Assembly: GCA_938041035.1 (NCBI GenBank)
Contig: CALHYX010000098.1
Location: forward strand, 1 to 51,499
DNA length: 51,499 nucleotides
Reading direction: 5' to 3'
Source: an uncultured Acidimicrobiales bacterium
GTDB taxonomy: Bacteria > Actinomycetota > Acidimicrobiia > Acidimicrobiales > SHLQ01
The notes under the pieces: model-generated
Seen by the model: only the letters and a program-made list of their open reading frames with translations
Told to the model about the DNA's origin: nothing
The model's database searches: none
Part shown: positions 9,494 through 17,992 of the stretch, in pieces
Position numbering within the stretch: position 1 is the first letter of the stretch
How the letters are laid out: each line of letters starts with the position of its first letter
Translations under genes and position numbers: made by a program

Positions 9494-10378
9494 ATGATCC
9501 GCGTGACGCAGTTTTCCGACCTGCACTTCTCGACCACCGGCGAGCGCAGCCACGGCGGCTTCGGCTACGACGTCGATGCCGTGTGGGAGCTCGTCTTTGC
9601 CGACGCGTTCGCCGAGGACCGACCGACGCCCGACCTGGTCGTGCTCACCGGCGACGTCGCGGACCATGGGTTGGCCGACGAGTACATCAAGGCCGCCGAC
9701 AAGTTGGCTCGGGTACCCGCGCCGATGAACTCGTGTCCCGGCAACCACGACTACCACCTGCCGTTCGAATCGCATTTCCCCCGGCCCGGGCTCACGATGA
9801 GTCGCACCCTTCGGGTGGGGGAGTGGCTGTTCCTGTTCGCCGACTCGAACTTCCAGGGCAAAGAGGTCGATTCGTCCGGTCGGCTGGTCGACCACGAGGA
9901 ACGATTGCACAGCACCCCGCAGTTCGGTCCGGTCGAGACGGCATGGTTGAGCGAGACGATCGGTGCCACCGATGCCGACCACGCCTTCATCTGGGTCCAC
10001 CACCCACCCGGTGCGCCCGGTGGCTACAGCAATCCCGATCACGACGCCGAGGTGGCATCGATCGCCGCCGCCCACCCAAAGCTGCGCGGCGTCGGGGCTG
10101 GGCACACCCACACCGACAGCATCGTCGACGTTGCCGGGACCACCGTCCACACCTGCCCGGCCTTTACGGTGAACATCGACTACGTCGCGGGCACGCTCCT
10201 GCCGCCCGGCTACCGAACCTATGAGTTCGGCGCCGATGGCTCGGTCTCGAGCACCTGTCACTTCATCGAGGATCCGTCGCTGTGGCCCCGGAACCCGTTG
10301 CCCCGAGCCGCGATTCGGATGCTGACCGGCGAAATCTCGTGGGACGAGATGATGAGTGAGCTCGACGTCGGCGACTGA
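9494..10378 (+). CDS. Calcineurin-like metallophosphoesterase (CpdA/Icc type)
   Basis: I chose the ATG at 9494 because an AGGA sits 8-9 bases upstream and the preceding residues look like translated leader; an in-frame ATG at 9485 is the alternative. The 294-residue product carries the dinuclear-metal motifs in order: DLHFS (D-x-H), GDVADHG (GD-x2-D), GNHDYH (GNHD), WVHHPP and GAGHTHTD (GH-x-H). Relatives hydrolyse cyclic nucleotides or other phosphodiesters in the cytoplasm. The gene is divergent from the P450 and stands alone. Substrate assignment to cAMP is by family resemblance only. Confidence 0.87.
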   Translation: MIRVTQFSDLHFSTTGERSHGGFGYDVDAVWELVFADAFAEDRPTPDLVVLTGDVADHGLADEYIKAADKLARVPAPMNSCPGNHDYHLPFESHFPRPGLTMSRTLRVGEWLFLFADSNFQGKEVDSSGRLVDHEERLHSTPQFGPVETAWLSETIGATDADHAFIWVHHPPGAPGGYSNPDHDAEVASIAAAHPKLRGVGAGHTHTDSIVDVAGTTVHTCPAFTVNIDYVAGTLLPPGYRTYEFGADGSVSSTCHFIEDPSLWPRNPLPRAAIRMLTGEISWDEMMSELDVGD

Positions 10379-10451
10379 ATCCGGGCGGTGCCGGCTCGTT
10401 ACCGCATGGGCGAGAGGGGCACCCGTGAGCTGAGCGCCATAGGGTTGGGCG

Positions 10452-11486
10452 ATGCGAGCCCGTCATACCGCCGTCGTCCTTGCCCTCGTGATCTCGGCCT
10501 GTGGGAGCGCCGGTGGCGGGGGACCGGATGCGGACGCATCGATGAGCGATCTGCTCGGGCAGATTCCGCTCGCCTCCTTTGACCGGGCGGTCGCCGAGAG
10601 CGGTCAGGTACAGATCGATCTCAACGACTACGACGCGGCGTCGGCTCTGGCGGGTCTGGATCGGCCCGATGCCTCCGATATCGAAGCTTCGCTCGCCTGG
10701 GCGCGGGACCTCACGTTCATGGATCCGGTCGACGCGGGTGGCACCGGGTTCGTGATCAACCCACCGCTGTTTCCGGAGGTGCGGACGCTCGAGGACTCGC
10801 CGGAGGTCGCCGCCGCGTTCGGGTTCTCGTTCTTCGACATCAACCGTTCGGCGGTGCTGTTGGCGCCGCCGCAGCTATTTGCGGTCGTCGAAGGCGACGT
10901 CGCCCTGGCGTCGGACCTCAGCGACCTCGGCGACGGCGTGTTCAGCGCCGGCGAGGGTGACGACTTCGTGAGCGACCTGAGCGGCCCAGCGGCCGGTCGT
11001 CCGCTCGGTCGGCCGCTGCGGCTCGCCTCGAACGACGGCAAGGTGGTCGCCTCCCGGTCCACGCCCGCGGTCGAGGAATGGCTGGCGGGCGGCCCGAGCA
11101 TGCTCGATGAGCCCTCCTTCGCCGCCGGCGTCGAGGCGCTCGATTCCGCCGGCTCGGTCAGCGCCTACCTCGCGAACGCGCGGGCCTCGGACTTCGAGGT
11201 CCTCGGCATCGGCGTGACCATGGTCGACGGCCAGGCGGCCAACGCCATCGCCTACGTGTTCGCCGACGACGCCTCGGCCGCTGCGGCCCTGCCCTCGCTC
11301 GAAGCCAACTGGCGCGACGGCGAGCTCGTGGGTTTCGAAACGCCGGTCTCGGACTTCTTCACCGTGCGGTCGGTCGAGCAGCGCGGTGCGGTCGTGCTGG
11401 TCGTCGCCACCGTGACCGACGACAACACCACGAGAAGAGCGATCGAGTTGTTCCTTCGCCAGGAACCGCTGATGACCACCGTCTGA
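10452..11486 (+). CDS. Putative lipoprotein of unknown function
   Basis: This is a 344-residue protein starting with a short lipoprotein signal peptide: two arginines, a hydrophobic stretch, and the lipobox ISAC-G. It should be exported and lipidated on the Cys at about residue 17. A Gly-rich linker follows. The remainder is a soluble domain rich in Asp and Ala that I do not recognise; its repeated alternation of helix-like and strand-like segments offers no catalytic motif. It ends just before the ECF41-controlled FAD oxidoreductase but is not clearly in the same operon, because the ECF41 promoter lies between them. Confidence 0.7.
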   Translation: MRARHTAVVLALVISACGSAGGGGPDADASMSDLLGQIPLASFDRAVAESGQVQIDLNDYDAASALAGLDRPDASDIEASLAWARDLTFMDPVDAGGTGFVINPPLFPEVRTLEDSPEVAAAFGFSFFDINRSAVLLAPPQLFAVVEGDVALASDLSDLGDGVFSAGEGDDFVSDLSGPAAGRPLGRPLRLASNDGKVVASRSTPAVEEWLAGGPSMLDEPSFAAGVEALDSAGSVSAYLANARASDFEVLGIGVTMVDGQAANAIAYVFADDASAAAALPSLEANWRDGELVGFETPVSDFFTVRSVEQRGAVVLVVATVTDDNTTRRAIELFLRQEPLMTTV

Positions 11487-11519
11487 GCTCGACCCGTCCG
11501 GTGGTGACCGGAACGGCCG

Positions 11520-11546
11520 TGTCACATTTTCACCGGCCGCTTCGTC
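11520..11546 (+). promoter_or_regulatory. ECF41-type sigma factor promoter (TGTCACA-N16-CGTC)
   Basis: A -35 element TGTCACA (11520-11526) and a -10 element CGTC (11543-11546) are separated by exactly 16 bases. This matches the published consensus for autoregulated ECF41 promoters. The element sits directly in front of the FAD oxidoreductase-ECF41 sigma pair. It rules out the upstream GTG at 11501 as a start. The transcript would begin about 7 bases downstream, at or next to the ATG at 11555. Confidence 0.85.
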
Positions 11547-11554
11547 AAGGGGGT

Positions 11555-12817
11555 ATGAGCAACATGCACAGCAGTAGTGAGAACGGTGAGAACAGCAGTA
11601 GTGAGAACAGCGGTACCCCGGACGTCGTCGTCGTCGGTGGCGGCCTCGCCGGGCTCACCGCCGCCGCCTTCGTTGCGCGCGCCGGGCACACGGTGCGGGT
11701 GCTCGAACGCCAGGCCCAACCGGGCGGCTTCGCCCGCACCGATGATCACGACGGGTTCTTGTTCAACCGCGGACCGCATGCGCTGAACAAGAGCGGCCCG
11801 GGCGGCGCGGTTCTCGACGAGTTGGGCATCGTCCCGCGCGGTGGCCGGCCCGACCCCGCCGGTCGGATCGTCTTCGCCGGTCGTCCCGAGATCGCCCCCG
11901 GCGGGCCCCTGACCATGCTGCGCACCAAAGCGCTTCCGTTGGCCGACAAGGTGCAGGTCGGTCGGCTGATGGCGACCCTCCCGAAGCTCGACTCGTCCGC
12001 GCTGGCCGGCGTGGCGCTCGGCGACTGGATCGACTCGGCGGTCAAGGGTCAACGGGCTCGTCTCCTGCTACTTGCGCTGGCGCGTCTTGCGACCTACGTG
12101 AACGCGCCCGCCGAGCTCAGCGCCGAGGTCGCGGTCTCCCAGCTTCAGCTCGCGCTGGGCGACGGCGTGCTCTACCTCGACGGCGGCTGGCAGACCCTGG
12201 TCGACCAGCTCCTGGCCCAGCCGGGCATCAGCGTCGAAACCGAGCGGGCGGTCGACGCCCTCCCCGACGCCCCGGCGGTGATTCTCGCCTGCGGTCCCAC
12301 CCATGCCCAGACCCTGCTGGGCGCGACGCTCGACGTCGGTCCGGCGGCCGTCGCCAGCTGCCTCGACCTCGGGCTGCGCCGCCCGCCTGAACACAACTTC
12401 GTGCTGGGGGGTGATGAGCCGTACTACTTCTCCAACCATTCCGCCGCCGCCCAACTCGCACCCTCGGGCATGCACCATGCCGCTGCGGTCGAGTACCTCG
12501 CGGCCGGCGCCGACCCGAACGTCGACGGCATCAACTCGTTCATTCGCCACGGTGGCGTCGTCGACGACGACATCGTCGTGCAGCGGCGACTGCACCGGAT
12601 GACGGTCGTTTCCGCCATCCCCACCGCTGCCCTCGGCGGCTATCGGGGCCGGCCGAGGGTAGACGCCGGACCTCACGACCACGTCTTCCTCGCCGGCGAC
12701 TGGGTCGGCCCGACGGGGCACCTGGCCGAGGCCAGCCTCGCCAGCGGCAGGGCGGCTGCGGTCGCCGCCGTCGCCCACCTGGGCAGCCGCACCCGGGCAA
12801 CCGGTATCGCCCGGTGA
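11555..12817 (+). CDS. FAD/NAD(P)-dependent oxidoreductase (phytoene-desaturase-like), ECF41 partner
   Basis: The start is ATG 11555, with a strong AAGGGGG just upstream and the ECF41 promoter ending at 11546. The 420-residue product has an N-terminal low-complexity stretch rich in Ser/Glu/Asn, then the dinucleotide-binding fingerprint VVVGGGLAGLTAA with the acidic end VRVLER. A QPGGFARTDDHDGF flavin segment and a C-terminal VFLAGDWVGPTGHLAEASLASG FAD-closing motif follow. The family includes carotenoid desaturases and protoporphyrinogen-oxidase-like amine oxidases. Its stop overlaps the sigma factor start (GTGA). ECF41 sigma factors are typically linked to carboxymuconolactone decarboxylases, oxidoreductases or epimerases, and this gene fits the oxidoreductase class. 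Confidence 0.87.
   Translation: MSNMHSSSENGENSSSENSGTPDVVVVGGGLAGLTAAAFVARAGHTVRVLERQAQPGGFARTDDHDGFLFNRGPHALNKSGPGGAVLDELGIVPRGGRPDPAGRIVFAGRPEIAPGGPLTMLRTKALPLADKVQVGRLMATLPKLDSSALAGVALGDWIDSAVKGQRARLLLLALARLATYVNAPAELSAEVAVSQLQLALGDGVLYLDGGWQTLVDQLLAQPGISVETERAVDALPDAPAVILACGPTHAQTLLGATLDVGPAAVASCLDLGLRRPPEHNFVLGGDEPYYFSNHSAAAQLAPSGMHHAAAVEYLAAGADPNVDGINSFIRHGGVVDDDIVVQRRLHRMTVVSAIPTAALGGYRGRPRVDAGPHDHVFLAGDWVGPTGHLAEASLASGRAAAVAAVAHLGSRTRATGIAR
11568..11608 (+). repeat. 17-bp direct repeat in the N-terminal coding region
   Basis: ACAGCAGTAGTGAGAAC occurs at 11568-11584 and 11592-11608, a 24-base (8-codon) period encoding SSSEN-rich low complexity at the start of the FAD oxidoreductase. 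It looks like a recent slippage duplication. Confidence 0.8.
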
Positions 12818-13722
12818 CCGACCAGCCGGCCACCGACGTCGCGATCTTCGAAGCCGAGCGGCCGCGGCTGCGCGGCATTGCGTACCGGATCCTCGGGACC
12901 CCCGACGATGCCGACGACATCGTGCAGGAGGCCTGGCTGCGCTACTCGGCCGACGCCGGCGCTATCGACAACCCGGCCGGCTGGCTCACGACCGTGGTGA
13001 CCCGCCTGGCCATCGACCGGCTGCGCTCGGCCCAGCATCGCCGCGAAACCTATGTCGGCCCCTGGTTGGCCAACCCGTTGTTCGAACCGGTCGACCCGAG
13101 TCCCGGGCCCGACGACGCCGTGCTCCTGGCGGAGTCGCTCACGCTCGGCTTCCTCGCCGTGCTCGAACGGCTGTCGCCCCTCGAACGGGCCGTGTTCATC
13201 CTCCACCGCGTATTCGACACGCCTCTCGCCGAGGTGGCCACGATCATCGAGCGGAACGAGGCCGCCACCCGCCAGCTCTCCAAGCGTGCCGGCGATCACA
13301 TCGCCGAAGCCCGACCGCGCTACGCGGCCGCGGCCGACGAGGTCGAGGAACTCGCCAACCAGGTCCTCGCCGCGGCGATGACCGGCGACATCGCCACCCT
13401 CGAATCGTTCCTCGCCGAAGACGTCGTGCACCTCTCCGACGGCGGCCCCGATCATCGCGCCGCCCGAGCCCCCGTACTCGGCCGCTCCCGCGTCGCCCGG
13501 CTCTTTGTCGGCCTCGCCAAGCGTTTCGACCCGGCGATGGAGTTCCACGTCGTACCGGCCAACGGCCAACCGGCCTTCTACACGGTCGTGAACGACGAGC
13601 CGTTCATGTTGCATGTGTCGAACTGGGTCGACGGCCTGCTCACCGGTTCGTTCGCGGTCGTAAACCCCGACAAGCTGGCCGCCTTCCACACCGCCTGGAA
13701 GGCCGCGCACTCCACGGAGTAG
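12814..13722 (+). CDS. ECF41-family RNA polymerase sigma factor with C-terminal SnoaL-like domain (SigJ type)
   Basis: The 302-residue product has sigma region 2 (FEAERPRLRGIAYRILG, DADDIVQEAWLRY), a WLTTVVTRLAIDRLRSAQ segment, and sigma region 4 (LSPLERAVFILHRVFD, then a helix-turn-helix). A C-terminal SnoaL/NTF2-like domain of about 110 residues follows, carrying SDGGP and the terminal NPDKL signature near residue 284. The linker motif ETYVGPWL and NPDKL are specific to ECF41. In this group the fused C-terminal domain acts in place of an anti-sigma factor. The GTG start overlaps the stop of the FAD oxidoreductase, so the two are translationally coupled and share the ECF41 promoter at 11520-11546, implying autoregulation. 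Confidence 0.93.
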   Translation: MTDQPATDVAIFEAERPRLRGIAYRILGTPDDADDIVQEAWLRYSADAGAIDNPAGWLTTVVTRLAIDRLRSAQHRRETYVGPWLANPLFEPVDPSPGPDDAVLLAESLTLGFLAVLERLSPLERAVFILHRVFDTPLAEVATIIERNEAATRQLSKRAGDHIAEARPRYAAAADEVEELANQVLAAAMTGDIATLESFLAEDVVHLSDGGPDHRAARAPVLGRSRVARLFVGLAKRFDPAMEFHVVPANGQPAFYTVVNDEPFMLHVSNWVDGLLTGSFAVVNPDKLAAFHTAWKAAHSTE

Positions 13723-13777
13723 TTCTCGAAGCTCGCGAGGTAGTTCTTCGTCGGGCTCGGTCTGGCAGAGTGGGCTG

Positions 13778-14212
13778 ATGTCCGTGCTGCGAATCGACCA
13801 CGTGCAACTCGCCATGCCTCCGGGGGAGGAGGCCGCCGCCGTCGCGTTCTACCAGGACGTGCTCGGCATCACGCACGTGCCGAAACCCGAACATCTCGCG
13901 GCCCGGGGTGGCTGTTGGTTCGAGGTGGGCGAGCTGAAGATTCACCTGGGCGTCGAGCAGGAGTTCCGTCCCGCAAAGAAGGCCCATCCCGCGCTGATCG
14001 TCGACGATGTACAGGCACTGGCCGCGGCCATCGCCGCCGCCGGATTCCGAGTCGTCGACGATCAACCGCTCGATGGCTACGACCGGATCTACGCCGACGA
14101 CCCCTTTGGCAACCGACTCGAGTTCATGCAGCCGCTCTACATCGGTTCGGTCAGTTCTGCCGGTTCGACCGGTCCGGTCAGTTTCCCGGCTGGTGGGATA
14201 TTCCGCCGTTGA
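13778..14212 (+). CDS. VOC-superfamily (glyoxalase/bleomycin-resistance-like) protein
   Basis: A single VOC module of 144 residues with the paired beta-alpha-beta pattern. It starts with LRIDHVQLAMP and has FYQDVLGI, the strand KIHLGVE, then HPALIVDD and a closing NRLEFMQP. The His, His and Glu positions match the usual metal site. Such proteins are glyoxalases, dioxygenases or drug-binding proteins. The C-terminal tail of about 25 residues is low complexity (Ser/Gly). It lies 55 bp after the ECF41 gene and could be read from the same transcript. Confidence 0.85.
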   Translation: MSVLRIDHVQLAMPPGEEAAAVAFYQDVLGITHVPKPEHLAARGGCWFEVGELKIHLGVEQEFRPAKKAHPALIVDDVQALAAAIAAAGFRVVDDQPLDGYDRIYADDPFGNRLEFMQPLYIGSVSSAGSTGPVSFPAGGIFRR

Positions 14213-14277
14213 GCCAATCCAGCCCGAGCGCGTTCGGTAGCGTGGAAGCGAAGTTCCATTGACGAGGGGGACCACCG

Positions 14278-16221
14278 GTGAGCAGGCACAAGACCAAGCA
14301 GCATCTGCCCAAAGCCCGTTTGACCACGCCTCTCGTGCGGGGGTCCGACGGCGAGCTGCATCCCGCTACGTGGGATGAGGCGCTCGACCGGGTGGCCTCG
14401 GGGCTGCGCCACACCCTCGATACCGTCGGCCCGAACGGCTTCGGCATGTTCAGCTGCTCGAAGTCGACGAACGAGATGAACTACACGGCGCAGAAGTTCG
14501 CCCGGGTGGTGATGGGGTCGAACAACATCGACTCCTGCAATCGAACTTGACACGCTCCCTCCGTCGTCGGTCTGGCGACAGTGTTCGGAGCGGGCGGCGG
14601 CACGTCGTCGTACGCCGAAATCGAAGAGACCGACCTCATCTTGCTGTGGGGGTCCAACGCCCGCGAGGCGCACCCGATCTTCTTCCACCACCTGCTGAAG
14701 GGCATCGATAACGGCGCCCGGATGTACGCCGTCGACCCGCGGCGCACGTCGTCGGCCAAGTTCGCCGACGTGTGGCTCGGCATCGAGGTTGGTAGCGACG
14801 TGGCGCTCGCCAACGCGGTCGGTCGCGAGATCATCGCCGCCGGGCTGACGAACGAGGAGTTCATCGCCCACTCGACCCAGGGGTTCGAGGAATACAGGGC
14901 CGCGGTCGAGCCGTACACCCTCGAGATGGCCGAAGCCGAGGTCGGCGTACCCGCCGACGCCATCCGCGAGATGGCCCACGCCTACGCCACGGCGGAGTCG
15001 GCCCAGATCTTGTGGACCCTCGGCATCACCGAGCACCACAACGCCGTCGACAACGTGCTGGCACTGTGCAACCTGGCGCTCCTCACCGGACATATCGGGC
15101 GTTGGGGGTCCGGCCTCGTCCCGCTGCGCGGCCAGAACAACGTGCAGGGCGGCGGCGACATGGGCGCGCTGCCCAACAAATTTCCCGGCTTCCAGAACAT
15201 CGACGACCCCGAGGCCCGCAAGAAATTCGAGACCGTCTACGGCGCCGAGCTGAACCCCGAACCCGGCCTCCACCTCACCTTGATGTTCGAGGCGATGGAG
15301 CGGGGCGATCTGCGGTCGGTCTATGTCATTGGCGAGAACCCGGCCGACTCCGAAGCCGACATCCAGCACGCCCGCAAGCTCCTGTCGGGCCTCGACCTTC
15401 TGGTGGTGCAGGACATCTTCCTCACCCGCACCGCTGAGCTGGCCGACGTGGTGCTGCCGGCGTCGGTCGCGTGGGCCGAATCCAACGGCACCGTGACCTC
15501 TTCGGAGCGACGCGTCCAACGCGTGCGCGCTGCGGTCCCGCCGCCGGGCGAGGCCCGCGACGACATCGAGATACTGTTCGCCCTCGCCGACCGGATGGGC
15601 CACGGCTGGGGCAGTCCCGACCCCGAAGCCCTCTGGAACGAGCTCTGCTCGCTGTCGCCGCTGCACGGCGGCATGACCTGGCAGCGGCTCGAGGACGAAG
15701 GCGGCCTTCAGTGGCCGTGCCCCGACCTCGATCACCCCGGTTCGCCCTTCCTGCACGGCTGGCTGTGGGAGGATGACCTCGGGGGCCGTCCCCGGGCGCC
15801 GTTCAGCGCGCTGGTGCATCAGGGCCCGCACGAGGCGCTCTCCGAGGACTTCCCGCTGCGGCTCACCACCGGTCGGGCTCTGGATTCCTACAACACCGGT
15901 GTGCAGTCGGGGGGTTACGACTCGCCCATCCGTTACGGCGACGCCCTCGATGTGAATCCGCGCGATGCCGAGCGCCTCGCCCTGGTCGATGGCGAGCGAG
16001 TGCTGGTGAGCTCGCCGCGCGGTTCGGTCGAGATGCCGATCCGGATTCAGCCCGACCTTCCCGTCGGGCTGACCTTCACCACGTTCCACTTCCCCGACCT
16101 CGTCGACGCCAACGTCTTGACCAACGACGCGTGGGACAAGCGATCGGGCACGGCGGAGTTCAAGGCCGCGGCGATTCGTATCGAGAAGCTGGCGAGCACC
16201 GACGGAGCAACGGTTGGCTGA
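14278..16221 (+). CDS. fdhA: Formate dehydrogenase alpha subunit, catalytic (molybdopterin) part; selenoprotein with UGA = Sec at codon 91
   Basis: I read one 647-residue gene from GTG 14278 (GAGGGGG Shine-Dalgarno just upstream) through an in-frame TGA at 14548-14550 to the TGA at 16221. Both flanks of the UGA are in the same frame. The context SCNRT-U-HAPSVVGL matches the Sec site of FdhF-type formate dehydrogenases, where Sec ligates Mo/W and is followed by the catalytic His. Downstream are the family signatures WGSNAREAHP, NNVQGGGDMG, YVIGENPADSEAD and TGRALDSYNTG. It oxidises formate to CO2 or runs in reverse. The usual N-terminal Fe-S domains are absent: the protein begins at the RLTTPLVR segment that normally follows CIKGRFGW, and that missing part is encoded at 17989-18861. 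It overlaps the next gene by 8 bp. Conventional gene callers would report two fragments (stop at 14550; restart near 14581). Confidence 0.93.
14548..14592 (+). promoter_or_regulatory. Selenocysteine UGA codon with bacterial SECIS-like hairpin
   Basis: The UGA is at 14548-14550. An outer 6-bp stem (CGCTCC 14553-14558 with GGAGCG 14587-14592) encloses an inner 6-bp stem (GTCGTC 14563-14568 with GGCGAC 14574-14579, including a G-U pair). The apical loop GGTCT is at 14569-14573. The loop begins exactly 18 bases after the UGA, the same distance as the GGUC loop in E. coli fdhF. This is the expected signal for SelB-directed Sec insertion. Confidence 0.85.
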
Positions 16222-17992
16222 TCTGCATCTCACCGAGGCTCGGGCATCCGCGTCCGAGGCCGCGGCCATCGACGCCGCGATCGGGAACGAAACCGCCGTC
16301 GTGGTCGAAACCGAACGGCTCGTGCGGGGCGGTACCGCCCGGCGTCATGCGCTGCGTCACCTGCTGTTGCCGGCGCTGCACGCGCTGCAGACCGAATCGG
16401 GTTGGATCAGCCCCGGTGGTCTGAACCACATCGCCGAGGTCCTCCAGGTACCGCCGGCCGAGGCCTACGGCGTGGCCAGCTTTTACGAGATGTTCCGAGT
16501 CGATGATCCACCCGGTCACGACGACGACGTCGTGCACGTGTGCATCGACCCGGCCTGTCGCATCGCCGGGGCCGAAGATCGGATCGCCGAACTCGAGGCG
16601 GCGGGGACACCCGTGCATCGCAGCCCCTGCCTGGGCCAGTGTGAACGGCCTCCGGCGGTCTTCATTCAGGGCCGCCGCAAGGCCAACTCCGTGCCGGCCG
16701 ACGACCAGCCGTTCGCGCTACCGCAGGCGGGGGATCCGGCGCTGCGCCTGCTGCGCCGGGTCGGCGTCGTCGACCCCACGAGCCTCGACTCCTACCGCGA
16801 GCACGGCGGCTACGAGGCGCTCACCGCCGCGTTGGCCATGGGCCCCGACGCCGTCCTCACCGCGCTGACCGACGCAGGCCTTTCGGGCCGGGGTGGCGCA
16901 GCCTTCCCCACCGGGGTGAAGTGGCGTGCGGTCCGCGACGCCAGCGGGGCGGACGAACGCCCTGCCCAAAAACGCCCGATTCAGAAACATGTGGTGGCCA
17001 ACGCCGACGAAAGCGAGCCGGGCACGTTCAAGGATCGCATCGTCATGGAGCACGACCCGTTCGCGCTCATCGAGGCCATGACCATCGCCGGGGTCACCAC
17101 CGGCGCCACCAGGGGCTGGGTGTACATCCGCGGCGAATACCCGCAGGCCACCGCCCGGCTCGAAAACGCCATCGCCGAGGCGAGCGCGGCCGGTCTGCTC
17201 GGCGACGATGTCGCCGGGTCGGGTCACGCGTTTCATGTCGAGGTGCGGCGGGGCGCAGGCGCGTACATCTGCGGCGAGGAAACGGCGCTGTTCAACTCCC
17301 TCGAGGGCTTCCGGGGCGAACCGCGCAACAAGCCGCCGTACCCCACGACGAACGGCCTGTTCGACCAGCCCACCGCCATCAACAACCCCGAGACGCTGCT
17401 GAACGTCCTGCCCATCGTGCTCGACGGCCCCGACGCCTACCGAGCGGCCGGCACCGACGGTTCGCCGGGCACCCGCTTGTTCTGTGTCTCGGGAGATGTC
17501 GCCGCTCCGGGCCTGTACGAGTTTCCGTTCGGCATCTCGCTCGGCGAACTGCTCGGTGCGGCCGGCGGCGTCACCGGCGGCGCCGACCCCCAGGCCATCC
17601 TGCTCGGCGGCGCGGCGGGCATGTTCGTCACCGCCGAATCGCTCGACCTGGCCCTCACCCTCGAGGACACCCGGGCCGCCGGGGTCACGCTCGGGTCTGG
17701 CGTCGTGATGGTCTTCGGGCCCCAGGTCGACCTCGCCGACGTGTGCGCCCGAATCGCCGAGTTCTTCCGCAACGAATCGTGCGGCCAGTGCGTGCCGTGC
17801 CGGGTGGGGGCGGTACGCCAGCACGAAATGGTGGTGGAGCTCGGCGCCAAGCCAATCTCGGCCGACCAACGTCAACTGCACGACGACATGGTGCAGGTGA
17901 TGGCCGACGCCTCGATCTGCGGGCTCGGCCACACGGCGGGGTCCGCCATCCAATCCGCGTTCGACCTCGGACTGCTGGGAGGCTCCCGATGA
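16214..17992 (+). CDS. fdhB: NAD-linked formate dehydrogenase beta subunit (NuoE-NuoF fusion)
   Basis: The 592-residue protein fuses a NuoE-like thioredoxin-fold domain to a NuoF-like domain. The NuoE part has [2Fe-2S] ligands C110, C115, C139 and C143 in C-x4-C...C-x3-C spacing. The NuoF part has the FMN/NADH motif SGRGGAAFPTG near residue 222, ADESEPGTFKDR, GAGAYICGEETAL, and [4Fe-4S] ligands C523, C526, C529 and C569. It passes electrons between the formate site and NAD+, like the fused beta subunit of soluble NAD-dependent formate dehydrogenases. The TTG start overlaps the alpha gene by 8 bp, and its stop overlaps the next start (ATGA). The choice of TTG is likely but not certain. Confidence 0.93.
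   Translation: MADLHLTEARASASEAAAIDAAIGNETAVVVETERLVRGGTARRHALRHLLLPALHALQTESGWISPGGLNHIAEVLQVPPAEAYGVASFYEMFRVDDPPGHDDDVVHVCIDPACRIAGAEDRIAELEAAGTPVHRSPCLGQCERPPAVFIQGRRKANSVPADDQPFALPQAGDPALRLLRRVGVVDPTSLDSYREHGGYEALTAALAMGPDAVLTALTDAGLSGRGGAAFPTGVKWRAVRDASGADERPAQKRPIQKHVVANADESEPGTFKDRIVMEHDPFALIEAMTIAGVTTGATRGWVYIRGEYPQATARLENAIAEASAAGLLGDDVAGSGHAFHVEVRRGAGAYICGEETALFNSLEGFRGEPRNKPPYPTTNGLFDQPTAINNPETLLNVLPIVLDGPDAYRAAGTDGSPGTRLFCVSGDVAAPGLYEFPFGISLGELLGAAGGVTGGADPQAILLGGAAGMFVTAESLDLALTLEDTRAAGVTLGSGVVMVFGPQVDLADVCARIAEFFRNESCGQCVPCRVGAVRQHEMVVELGAKPISADQRQLHDDMVQVMADASICGLGHTAGSAIQSAFDLGLLGGSR

Noticed and set aside
11501..11554. Upstream GTG start for the FAD oxidoreductase
   Set aside because: It lies upstream of the ECF41 promoter and lacks a ribosome binding site; ATG 11555 has both the promoter and AAGGGGG directly before it.
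14548..14581. Nonsense mutation or frameshift making the FDH gene a pseudogene
   Set aside because: The frame is unchanged across the TGA, the TGA sits exactly at the known Sec position, and a SECIS-like hairpin at the fdhF spacing follows. The downstream gene is fully intact.
14137..16269. 710-residue ORF on the minus strand opposite fdhA
   Set aside because: It is the codon-position shadow of the GC-rich fdhA gene; the plus strand encodes a clear FDH. No family is recognisable in the minus reading.
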